32,328 nt of DNA from Rhodobacterales bacterium. GTDB taxonomy: Bacteria; Pseudomonadota; Alphaproteobacteria; Rhodobacterales; Rhodobacteraceae. Made by a program: the position numbers and the translations under genes. Below the pieces are notes generated by a model. The model saw nothing but the letters and a program-made list of their open reading frames with translations. It was not told the origin of the DNA and made no database searches. Of this stretch, positions 23,575-29,901 are shown piece after piece. How positions within the stretch are numbered: position 1 is the stretch's first letter; the number at the start of each line of letters is the position of its first letter. The DNA lies in the NCBI GenBank assembly GCA_013297695.1, contig JAAFHX010000021.1:1-32328 (forward strand). The letters are read 5' to 3'.

Positions 23575-24806
23575 CGGTGCGGATCGAGGCCGACTATCTG
23601 ATCGAGACGGCATGGCCGCTGGACGAAGCTGCGGCCATGCTGGCGGGCGAGCAATCGTCGGGCACCTTCGTGCCGGTTCCGGGCGAGACGCCGGAACTGA
23701 AGGCCCGCGCCGCAGCCCGGGTCGAGGTCATCACCCCGCTTGGCGAGGGCATGCCCCCGTCGCTGCCCGGCGCTGGACGCCCCGACCAACTGCACCGGCA
23801 GGCGCATATCACGGTGTCCTGGCCGGTCGAGAACTTGGGGCCGTCGTTGCCGAACCTGGTTGCGACCGTGGCAGGCAACCTGTTCGAGCTGAACGCGTTT
23901 TCCGGCCTGCGCCTGCTGGATGTCCGGCTGCCCCCGGTGTTTGCCACGGCCAATCCCGGCCCGGCTTTCGGCGTGCCGGGCACAAGGACGCTGAGCGGGG
24001 TGGCAAACCGCCCGCTGATCGGCACGATCATCAAGCCGTCGGTCGGGTTCTCGCCGCAGGAAACGGCGGACCTTGTGGCGGTGTTGTGCCGGGCGGGGAT
24101 CGACTTCATCAAGGATGACGAGCTGCAGGCCGACGGCCCCGCCTGCCCCTTTGCCGACCGTGCCCGCGCGGTGATGGCGGTCATCAACGACCATGCCGAC
24201 CGTACGGGAAAGAAGGTCATGTATGCCTTCAACCTGACCGGCGAGGTTGACGAGATGCGGGCGCGGCATGATCTGGTGGCATCTCTGGGTGGCACCTGCG
24301 TGATGGTCAGCCTCAATTCGGTCGGCGTGACCGGGATGCTGGCGCTGCGCCGCCATGCGCGCCTGCCGATTCACGCCCATCGCAACGGCTGGGGGTACCT
24401 GTCGCGCCACCCGGCGCTTGGCTGGGATTTTGCGGCCTGGGCGAAAATCTGGCGGCTGGCGGGGGCGGATCACCTGCATGTCAATGGCCTGCGCAACAAG
24501 TTCTGCGAAAGCGATGCCAGCGTGATCGCCAGCGCCCGGTCGCTGGCCGACCCGATGTTCCCCGGCATGGCCTGTGCGGCGATGCCGGTCTTTTCCTCGG
24601 GCCAGTCGGCGCGGCAGGTGCATGACACCTGGGCGGCGCTTGGCACGGCCGATCTGATCCATGCGGCAGGCGGGGGGATCATGGCCCATCCGCAGGGGCC
24701 ATCCGGGGGCGTCGCGGCCCTGCGCGCGGCCTGGGATGCCGCGATGGCGGGCGTGCCGCTGGCACAGGCCGCTTGTGAAGACGCTGCACTCGCAGCCGCG
24801 CTGTGA
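23571..24806 (+). CDS. RuBisCO-like protein; 3-oxo-isoapionate-4-phosphate decarboxylase or transcarboxylase/hydrolase
   Basis: This 411-residue form IV RuBisCO homologue keeps most of the metal and enolisation site. Lys155 (GTIIKPSVG) matches RuBisCO Lys175, and FIKDDE gives the carbamylated Lys181 with Asp183 and Glu184. His270 lies in HAHRNGWG, and Lys310 in HVNGLRNKF occupies the loop-6 position. RuBisCO Lys177 is replaced by Ser157, and the phosphate loops are altered (AGGGIMAHPQGPSGG), so carbon fixation is not expected. In known apiose pathways RuBisCO-like enzymes act on 3-oxo-isoapionate 4-phosphate. OiaX decarboxylates it to L-erythrulose 1-phosphate, whereas OiaT splits it by transcarboxylation and hydrolysis. 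I cannot decide between the two. The ATG overlaps the apsD stop and its stop overlaps the kinase start. Confidence 0.87.
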   Translation: MTVRIEADYLIETAWPLDEAAAMLAGEQSSGTFVPVPGETPELKARAAARVEVITPLGEGMPPSLPGAGRPDQLHRQAHITVSWPVENLGPSLPNLVATVAGNLFELNAFSGLRLLDVRLPPVFATANPGPAFGVPGTRTLSGVANRPLIGTIIKPSVGFSPQETADLVAVLCRAGIDFIKDDELQADGPACPFADRARAVMAVINDHADRTGKKVMYAFNLTGEVDEMRARHDLVASLGGTCVMVSLNSVGVTGMLALRRHARLPIHAHRNGWGYLSRHPALGWDFAAWAKIWRLAGADHLHVNGLRNKFCESDASVIASARSLADPMFPGMACAAMPVFSSGQSARQVHDTWAALGTADLIHAAGGGIMAHPQGPSGGVAALRAAWDAAMAGVPLAQAACEDAALAAAL

Positions 24807-26140
24807 CGGGCCCTGCCCTGCCCGACGGCCCGCTTGTCGCATGGGTCGGCGACGATTTCACCGGAGCGGCGGCGGTGATGGAGGTGCTGGAGTTTTCGGG
24901 CTTCCCCTCGGTGCTGTTTCTCGGCCCGCCCGACGCGGCGCTGATGGCGCGCTTTGCCGGGCGGCGGGGAATCGGCATCGCGACGGATGCCCGCAGCCGC
25001 AGCCCGGACTGGATGACGGCCCATCTGCCCGCTGCCTTTGCCGCCCTGCGGGCGACCGGTGCACCCGTGCTGCATTACAAGCTGTGTTCGACCTTCGATT
25101 CGGCCCCCGACATCGGTTCGGTCGGGCGTGCGGCGGAACTGGGGATCGGCGACTGGGCACCGCTTCTGGTTGCGGCCCCCCGGATCGGGCGCTGGCAGGC
25201 CTTCGGCACCCTGTTCGCGCGCCATGCCGGGGGGGTGGCACGGCTGGACCGGCACCCGACCATGGCGCACCATCCCGTCACCCCGATGGACGAGGCCGAT
25301 GTGCGCCGCCACCTGGCCCGGCAGACGGCGCTGCCGGTCGGGCTGATCGACCTGACCGAGATGCAGGCTGAAACCGCCGCTGCGGCTTTGGCGCGTGAAC
25401 GTGGTTCGGGCGCGCGCATCGTCGCGCTGGACGCGGTGGATGCCCTCACGCTGCGCGTGGCGGGCGACCTGATCTGGGCCGAGGCCCTGCGGAACCCGCT
25501 GTTCGTGCTCGGCTCGCAGGGGGTCGAGGATGCCCTGATCGCAGCCTGGGTCGCGGCGGGCCATGTCGTGCCGCCCGCCCGCCCGGCCCGGGCCGCTGCA
25601 GGGCCGGTCGCCGTCGTGTCAGGGTCCTGCTCGCCCGAGACCGACCGCCAGATTGCCGCCGCCGAAGCCGGGGGCTTTGCCTGTCTGCGGCTGGACCTTG
25701 GCTGCGCGGGCGACCTGCCAGAGGTGGCGGGGGTCGCCGATCAGGTCGAACGGGACGCGCTTGCGGCGCTGGCGCGGGGGCAAAGCGTGATCGTGTTCAC
25801 CGCACGCGGGCCTGCCGACGCCGCCCTTGCGCCAACGCGGGCACGGATCGCGGCCTCGGGTCAACCGGGTCTGGTGGGGCAGACGCTTGGCCGTGTGCTG
25901 ACCGTGCTGCACAGGCACGCAGGTGTGCCGCGACTGGGCGTGGCGGGGGGCGATACATCGGGGGCGGTCACGACGGCGCTGGACATTGCCGCCCTGACCG
26001 CAAAGGCCGAACTCGTGCCCGCCGTGCCGCTGCTGCTGGCCCATGCGCCCGACGTGGCAACGCCGCCGGTGGAACTGGTGCTGAAAGGCGGGCAGATGGG
26101 TCCGGTCGACCTGTTCCTGCGGCTGCGCGACGGGGCCTGA
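24803..26140 (+). CDS. oiaK: 3-oxo-isoapionate kinase, DUF1537 four-carbon acid sugar kinase family (predicted)
   Basis: This 445-residue cytosolic kinase belongs to the DUF1537 family, whose members phosphorylate acid sugars. The N-terminal sugar-binding domain starts with VAWVGDDFTGAAAVMEVLEF and contains YKLCSTFDSAPDIGSVGRA. The C-terminal nucleotide-binding domain holds VVSGSCSPETDRQI and the family's Gly-rich GVAGGDTSGAV, and ends in LVLKGGQMGPVDLF. Next to the RuBisCO-like gene the likely substrate is 3-oxo-isoapionate, phosphorylated at O4. The GTG start (24803) overlaps the previous stop as GTGA. It is the last gene of the operon. Only 6 nt separate it from the convergent gapR. Confidence 0.87.
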   Translation: MTGPALPDGPLVAWVGDDFTGAAAVMEVLEFSGFPSVLFLGPPDAALMARFAGRRGIGIATDARSRSPDWMTAHLPAAFAALRATGAPVLHYKLCSTFDSAPDIGSVGRAAELGIGDWAPLLVAAPRIGRWQAFGTLFARHAGGVARLDRHPTMAHHPVTPMDEADVRRHLARQTALPVGLIDLTEMQAETAAAALARERGSGARIVALDAVDALTLRVAGDLIWAEALRNPLFVLGSQGVEDALIAAWVAAGHVVPPARPARAAAGPVAVVSGSCSPETDRQIAAAEAGGFACLRLDLGCAGDLPEVAGVADQVERDALAALARGQSVIVFTARGPADAALAPTRARIAASGQPGLVGQTLGRVLTVLHRHAGVPRLGVAGGDTSGAVTTALDIAALTAKAELVPAVPLLLAHAPDVATPPVELVLKGGQMGPVDLFLRLRDGA

Positions 26141-26153
26141 CGGGCGTCAGCCC
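26134..26153. terminator. Possible hairpin between convergent oiaK and gapR
   Basis: CTGACG (26137-26142) and CGTCAG (26145-26150) form an inverted repeat that overlaps the stop codons of both convergent genes. It could act as a bidirectional terminator. There is no T run and the loop is tight, so this is weak. Confidence 0.25.
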
Positions 26154-26401
26154 ATGCCAAGCGCGGCCTTGTACATATCCATGATCGCCTCTTCCTCGGC
26201 GATCTCGTCGGGCTTGCGCTTGCGCAGCGCGATCACCTTGCGCATCACGCGCGTGTCATAGCCGCGCCCCTTTGCCTCGGCCATCAGTTCTTTCTGCTGT
26301 TCGGTCACGTCCTTCTTTTCCACCTCAAGCTGTTCATAGCGTTCGATGAACTGGCGCAGTTCGTCGGCGGTGACGGCATAGCTGTCGGTCGGGTCGCTCA
26401 T
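26147..26401 (-). CDS. gapR: GapR family nucleoid-associated protein (DUF2312)
   Basis: This 84-residue basic, helical protein matches GapR of alphaproteobacteria along its whole length. It has the N-terminal segment ELRQFIERYEQLEVEKKDVTEQ, then KELMAEAKGRGYDTRVMRKVI and RKRKPDEIAEEEAIMDMYKAALGM. In Caulobacter GapR forms a clamp around overtwisted AT-rich DNA and helps topoisomerases ahead of replication and transcription. The basic RKRKP and K/R-rich centre should contact DNA. Length and order of segments are normal. It is a single gene convergent with the apiose operon and divergent from the small membrane protein gene. Confidence 0.95.
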   Translation of the reverse strand: MSDPTDSYAVTADELRQFIERYEQLEVEKKDVTEQQKELMAEAKGRGYDTRVMRKVIALRKRKPDEIAEEEAIMDMYKAALGMG

Positions 26402-26468
26402 CCTGGGGCCTCATTGCGTGATTTGGCCCTTCCCTACCCCGCGCCTGCCTGCGGGTTCAAGGGTTGCT

Positions 26469-26513
26469 TGCCTTGGGCCGCCGCGCTTGCTACGGCGCAG
26501 CACGGCCAAGGCA
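26469..26513. repeat. Imperfect inverted repeat in the 5' region of a small membrane protein gene
   Basis: TGCCTTGGGCCG (26469-26480) pairs with CGGCCAAGGCA (26503-26513): 11 base pairs with one bulged G, and further partial pairing inside. It ends 13 nt before the ATG at 26527, so a hairpin could lie just upstream of the ribosome binding site. It could act in RNA stability or translation control, or be a regulator site. Confidence 0.6.
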
Positions 26514-26526
26514 GTGGGGGGCGGCG

Positions 26527-26742
26527 ATGGATTGGGTGATCTGGATCGGAACCGGGCTGTCGCTGGCCGGTGTCGCGGGCCTGATATGGTGCATCAACCT
26601 GGCGCTTCAGGCCCGGCGCAAGGGTCTGCCGGATGCCGAGATGCGGGCGCGGCTGCAGCAGGTGGTCACCTACAACCTTGCCGCGCTTGGCGTTTCGTCC
26701 ATTGGTCTGATGCTGGTGGTCACGGGCATCCTGCTGGGCTGA
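26527..26742 (+). CDS. Small two-helix membrane protein, unknown function
   Basis: The 71-residue product has two predicted membrane helices, IWIGTGLSLAGVAGLIWCIN (residues 5-24) and a C-terminal one around residues 48-70 (LGVSSIGLMLVVTGILLG). A basic, amphipathic linker joins them (QARRKGLPDAEMRARLQQVV). Such small proteins are common in this bacterial family, but I know no function for it. I chose the ATG at 26527 because a GGGGGG-containing stretch stands about 5-10 nt before it and the protein then begins right at the first helix. The in-frame extension to 26464 lies in the inverted repeat and looks non-coding. It converges with the enoyl-CoA hydratase gene 12 nt on. Confidence 0.8.
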   Translation: MDWVIWIGTGLSLAGVAGLIWCINLALQARRKGLPDAEMRARLQQVVTYNLAALGVSSIGLMLVVTGILLG

Positions 26743-26770
26743 CGGCACGGCGGGTCAGGGGGGCGTGCCG
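26743..26770. terminator. Hairpin between convergent genes
   Basis: CGGCACG (26743-26749) and CGTGCCG (26764-26770) form a 7-bp stem with a 14-base loop. It starts right after the small membrane protein stop and overlaps the end of the hydratase gene. It may terminate both transcripts; no T run follows. Confidence 0.35.
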
Positions 26771-27639
26771 GAACCGTCGGGCGTCACGGTTTCCCGGGCC
26801 GCGCGTGCAAGGCGGCGCTTTTCGCGGAACGCGGCGCGCAGGGTGGCGGATTCGGGCGACGCCATCAGGTCAAGAAAGGCCGCGCGTTCCCTCTGCAGAC
26901 CCTGATCGAAAGGCAGGTCCCACGCTGCCGCGACGCAGTCGATGATCCGTCCCTGCGCGGGGCAAAGCGGGTCCGCCGTGGCGCGTGCGGACTGCAGGGC
27001 AGTCTCGACGGCGCGGCGGTCGCCCGGTCCGTGCTGCCGGTCACAGGTGCGCCGTGGCGGACCCCGTCTCGCCAGATCGGTCGCAAGGGCAACGGCGGCG
27101 TCAGTCAGGCCCGTCTCGACCACAACATCGACCAGACCCAGTTCCAGCGCCTCGGCAGCGGTCACCGGAAGACCGGTCAGCATCATCCGCAGCGCCGCCG
27201 CCGCCCCGATCAGGCGCGGCAGGCGCTGCGTGCCGCCCGCGCCGGGCAGAAGGCCAAGGCTCACCTCGGGCAGGCCGAGTCCGGCCCCCGCCTGCGCCAC
27301 CCGCGCATGGGCCCCAAGCGCGAGTTCCAGGCCACCGCCCAGAGCCGCTCCATGCAGCGCGGCAACCACCGGCTTTGCCAGCGCCTCGACCGAAGCGATG
27401 ACCTGCGACAGCGACGGGGCCACAGCGACCGCGCCGAATTCGGTGATGTCGGCCCCGGCCGAGAACATTCGCCCTGCGCCGCCGATCACCACCGCATGCA
27501 CGTCGGGGTCTGCCGCAATGTCGGCCACCCGCGCCGTCAATCCTGCCCGCACGGCGGCCCCAAGCGCGTTCACCGGAGGCGCGTCGATCACAAGGATTGC
27601 CACCGCCGCCTGCCGTTCATACCGTACTGGCTGTTCCAT
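26755..27639 (-). CDS. Enoyl-CoA hydratase/isomerase, hydratase half of a FadB/FadJ-type protein
   Basis: This 294-residue crotonase-fold enzyme hydrates trans-2-enoyl-CoA in fatty acid oxidation. The oxyanion-hole segments are GAGRMFSAGADITEFG and LHGAALGGGLELALGAH. The catalytic region LPEVSLGLLPGAGGTQRLPRLIG carries Glu in the usual place. The C-terminal part (DRQHGPGDRRAVETAL, then RERAAFLDLMASPESATLRAAF) is the linker that normally leads into the 3-hydroxyacyl-CoA dehydrogenase half of FadB/FadJ-type proteins. Here the frame stops soon after, with no dehydrogenase domain. It is either a natural stand-alone hydratase or a truncation. I chose the ATG at 27639, with GGGGG 8 nt before it, over the Gly-rich in-frame extension to 27672. 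Confidence 0.88.
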   Translation of the reverse strand: MEQPVRYERQAAVAILVIDAPPVNALGAAVRAGLTARVADIAADPDVHAVVIGGAGRMFSAGADITEFGAVAVAPSLSQVIASVEALAKPVVAALHGAALGGGLELALGAHARVAQAGAGLGLPEVSLGLLPGAGGTQRLPRLIGAAAALRMMLTGLPVTAAEALELGLVDVVVETGLTDAAVALATDLARRGPPRRTCDRQHGPGDRRAVETALQSARATADPLCPAQGRIIDCVAAAWDLPFDQGLQRERAAFLDLMASPESATLRAAFREKRRLARAARETVTPDGSGTPP

Positions 27640-27706
27640 GGCACCGCCCCCGTTGCCATCGCCGTTTCCCATCCGGCGGCAGCCGCGTCAATGCAGCGCC
27701 CGGCGG

Positions 27707-27910
27707 TCAGACCGGCATGTTGTCAAAGCCGCTTTCCACCTCGGCATCGGTCTCGGGCGCAGGCGGCGTGCCGATGCCGGGGATGATCCGGGCAAGCGCC
27801 TCGATCTCGGCCTGAAGAAGGGCGCTCTGCGCCCGCGCCCCAAGTTCGGCCATCGTGACCATCAGGTCGGCGGGGGTCTTCGGGCCGGTCCCGTTTTCCG
27901 TGTCAGACAT
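27707..27910 (-). CDS. Small conserved-looking acidic protein, unknown function
   Basis: The 67-residue soluble protein has a helical centre (LMVTMAELGARAQSALLQAE) and an acidic C-terminus (PETDAEVESGFDNMPV). It has no cysteines, no membrane segment and no signal peptide. I do not recognise it. The ATG at 27910 overlaps the end of the upstream DksA/TraR-like gene by 8 nt, so the two are likely translationally coupled. A longer in-frame start at 27982 would run across the zinc-finger coding region and is unlikely. The gap of 67 nt to the hydratase gene leaves co-transcription possible. Confidence 0.65.
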   Translation of the reverse strand: MSDTENGTGPKTPADLMVTMAELGARAQSALLQAEIEALARIIPGIGTPPAPETDAEVESGFDNMPV

Positions 27911-28244
27911 GATGCCTCTCTGCGATCTGGGCAGCACAGGTGCTGCAAAAGGGGGTAAAGGGCAGAACGTCCAGCCGCGCACTGCTGATGTCCTGGCCGC
28001 AATTGGTGCAGGTTCCGTAGTCGCCCGACGCCATGCGTGACAGCGCCGCCTCGATCATGCGAATCTCCTGCTGACCCGACAGGCCGACACCTTCCAGAAC
28101 CTCGTCATCGCCGCGCTCGGCGGCCAGATCCTCCCAGTCTTTCGATCCGGGCTGGTCAAGTTCGGTCTCGATTCCCGCCAGCCGGGCGCGCAGATCGGCC
28201 AGCCGGGATTGCAGTTGGTGCTTGCGGTTCTCATGGGCGACCAT
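27903..28244 (-). CDS. DksA/TraR-family C4 zinc-finger protein
   Basis: This 113-residue protein has a helical hairpin (residues 5-70) followed by a C4 zinc finger with Cys79, Cys82, Cys100 and Cys103 (CTNCGQDISSARLDVLP, then FCSTC). DksA/TraR proteins enter the secondary channel of RNA polymerase and tune transcription. The hairpin is short, and its acidic tip (Asp46-Asp47 in ERGDDEVLEG) only resembles the DxxDxA tip of E. coli DksA, so its function may differ. The ATG has GGAG 8 nt upstream. It overlaps the small downstream gene by 8 nt. An FNR-type box lies 55 nt upstream, in the region shared with the divergent sulfurtransferase gene. Confidence 0.92.
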   Translation of the reverse strand: MVAHENRKHQLQSRLADLRARLAGIETELDQPGSKDWEDLAAERGDDEVLEGVGLSGQQEIRMIEAALSRMASGDYGTCTNCGQDISSARLDVLPFTPFCSTCAAQIAERHHV

Positions 28245-28298
28245 GTCGGTTTCTCCTGCCGTGACGCATACAGGGTATCGTTCGGGCGGGGCCTTGCC

Positions 28299-28312
28299 TT
28301 GATGCAGGTCAA
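28299..28312. promoter_or_regulatory. FNR/CRP-family box
   Basis: TTGATGCAGGTCAA matches TTGAT-N4-ATCAA with one change (G for A in the second half-site), the pattern used by FnrL and DNR-like regulators in Rhodobacteraceae. It is centred 109 nt before the sulfurtransferase start and 61 nt before the DksA/TraR-like start, in their shared 170-nt divergent gap. Oxygen- or NO-responsive control of one or both genes is plausible. I see no other motif in this gap. Confidence 0.55.
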
Positions 28313-28414
28313 TCCTGCGACAGGGCGGCAGGGCTGCCCTTTCCAGCCGCCCCGCCTGCCGCTAAGAACGGAACAGCCGCCTGCCCCATCGCCCCGCCAA
28401 AAGGAGACCCCGGA

Positions 28415-28843
28415 ATGGATATCCGACCGCTGACAGACCGCTACGCCGTTTCGCCGCAGATCACCCCCGGCGATCTTGTGGCGATCAGGGCCGCTGGATA
28501 CACGACCGTGATCGACAATCGGCCCGACCCCGAGATCTCCCCCGACCTGCACGCCGCGACGATGCAGGCGGCGGCGGCGGCCCTGGGGCTGGCATTCGTG
28601 GTCAACCCGGTGATCGGCGGTGCGCTGACCATGGACAACGTCATTGCGCAGCGTGCGGCGATCGACGCGGCAACGGGGCCGGTCCTTGCCTATTGCGCCT
28701 CGGGGAACCGCAGTTCCGTGGTCTGGGCCCTTGCGCATGCGGGCACCGTTCCGACGGACGATCTGATCGGCCTTCCCGCGCGGTTTGGATACCAGCTTGA
28801 ACATCTGCGCGGGCAGATCGAGGCGCTGGCGGAAGCCCGCTAG
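28415..28843 (+). CDS. TIGR01244/DUF442-family sulfurtransferase (rhodanese/phosphatase-like)
   Basis: This 142-residue cytosolic protein has the DUF442 fold, with the active loop YCASGNRSS at Cys94-Arg99 (C-x4-R, rhodanese-like spacing rather than the C-x5-R of tyrosine phosphatases). The N-terminal region (AVSPQITPGDLVAIRAAGYTTVIDNRPD) with its conserved Asn-Arg-Pro is typical. Family members are linked to sulfide or persulfide metabolism and, as fusions, to Blh-type proteins; the substrate here is unknown. AAGGAG lies 10 nt before the ATG. It is divergent from the DksA/TraR-like gene, with an FNR-type box between them, and converges on the FliM-like gene. Confidence 0.9.
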   Translation: MDIRPLTDRYAVSPQITPGDLVAIRAAGYTTVIDNRPDPEISPDLHAATMQAAAAALGLAFVVNPVIGGALTMDNVIAQRAAIDAATGPVLAYCASGNRSSVVWALAHAGTVPTDDLIGLPARFGYQLEHLRGQIEALAEAR

Positions 28844-28862
28844 CCGGAGGTGCCGCCCCACT

Positions 28863-28881
28863 GCCCGCCGAAGCGGCGGGC
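28863..28881. terminator. GC hairpin between convergent genes
   Basis: GCCCGCCG (28863-28870) and CGGCGGGC (28874-28881) form a perfect 8-bp stem with an AAG loop. It lies in the 57-nt gap between the convergent sulfurtransferase and FliM-like genes. It is probably a bidirectional terminator, although no T run follows. Confidence 0.55.
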
Positions 28882-28900
28882 CCGGGGCGGAACGCCGCCG

Positions 28901-29836
28901 TCAGCCGGAGGCAACGGCCCGCAACTGGGCCGGACGTTCGCCACTGTCCGCAACCCCCGCTGCCGGGATCAGCCGAACCGCCCGCATGCCGCGATTCTGG
29001 CCCAGCTTTCCCTGCGCCAGGTTTCGCCCATCCAGCCCCTCGACCACGATACGGTCGATGGCCGCCATCGGCAGCGGCATCAGGTCACCTGGCTTGAGGC
29101 CCATCACCGCCGACAGCGGAATGGTCACGCGGTGCAGCACCGCCTGCAACTGCGACTGCGAGGCCATGACCTGATCCGTCAGCGCCTGCGCAAAAGCCTC
29201 GGCGGGAAGAACCCCGGGGACCGGGGCCCTGGGCGCAGACGGACGTTTCCCCCGGCCTTCTGCAGGCAGCGCCAGCAGGACAGTCCCGGTCTTGGCGCCC
29301 TTCGACAGGCTGACATCGGCCGACAGCACCCGATAGGGCACGTCTTCCAGCAACAGGCCAAGCGGTCTGGGGTCATCCAGGAAAGAGGCATAGCGGAACC
29401 CGCCCGCCCAGATCAGATCGCCGTCCGAGGCCAGCGACGCCTCAAGGTCTTCCAGCGCACGGTCGACAAAGCCCGCCACCATGGCGGCATCGGTCCGGGT
29501 CGGCTTGCGCGCCACCGGGGGCTGCGGGCTGACGCGGCCCATCGTCTGCATCTCGATCATGCCGGCCAGCACGGGTGGCGACAGCGCCAGAATGCCCAAC
29601 CCCTCGGCCGGGCCTTCCAGCACGGCGATCAGCCCGCGTTCGGGACACAGGTCCAGCAGTTCGGCCAGCGTGCGCCGGTCTGCCGACATCCGCCCGAGTT
29701 CGGTCACAAGCGCCATCGTCGCATTGGCGGCCCGCGCAAACGACATCCGCCAGGCCCGGTCTGCCCCCGGCCCGCCTTCGGCCAGACCGGCCTTCTGCGC
29801 CGCTGCCAGCTTTCGCCTGATCGCCGTGTCCGCCAC
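28901..29836 (-). CDS. FliM/FliN-family flagellar motor switch-like protein (orphan)
   Basis: The 311-residue protein has a FliM-like middle region (residues 20-190) and a C-terminal SpoA/FliN-type domain at about residues 225-295 (VTIPLSAVMGLKPGDLMPLP, then RIVVEGLDGRNLAQGKLGQ). Such domains build the C-ring of the flagellar motor, which sets rotation direction. No other flagellar or chemotaxis genes are seen here, and the N-terminal CheY-binding motif of FliM is not obvious. It may be a second switch protein or a divergent FliM. The start is GTG with AAGAAGGGG about 6 nt upstream. It lies 65 nt downstream of the sensor kinase gene on the same strand and could be co-transcribed with it. Confidence 0.85.
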   Translation of the reverse strand: MADTAIRRKLAAAQKAGLAEGGPGADRAWRMSFARAANATMALVTELGRMSADRRTLAELLDLCPERGLIAVLEGPAEGLGILALSPPVLAGMIEMQTMGRVSPQPPVARKPTRTDAAMVAGFVDRALEDLEASLASDGDLIWAGGFRYASFLDDPRPLGLLLEDVPYRVLSADVSLSKGAKTGTVLLALPAEGRGKRPSAPRAPVPGVLPAEAFAQALTDQVMASQSQLQAVLHRVTIPLSAVMGLKPGDLMPLPMAAIDRIVVEGLDGRNLAQGKLGQNRGMRAVRLIPAAGVADSGERPAQLRAVASG

Positions 29837-29901
29837 GTCACACCCCTTCTTGACCCGATGCCGAAGACTAGGGCCGACACCGTTACCAAAGCGTTCATGC
29901 C

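Noticed and set aside
23571-24806. RuBisCO-like gene considered as a true carbon-fixing RuBisCO
   Set aside because: Lys177 equivalent is Ser, phosphate loops differ, the protein is short, and no phosphoribulokinase or other Calvin-cycle gene is near.
26755-27639. Hydratase gene considered as a frameshifted pseudogene
   Set aside because: The catalytic region is intact and the frame ends cleanly; no dehydrogenase remnant follows in any frame before the convergent gene.
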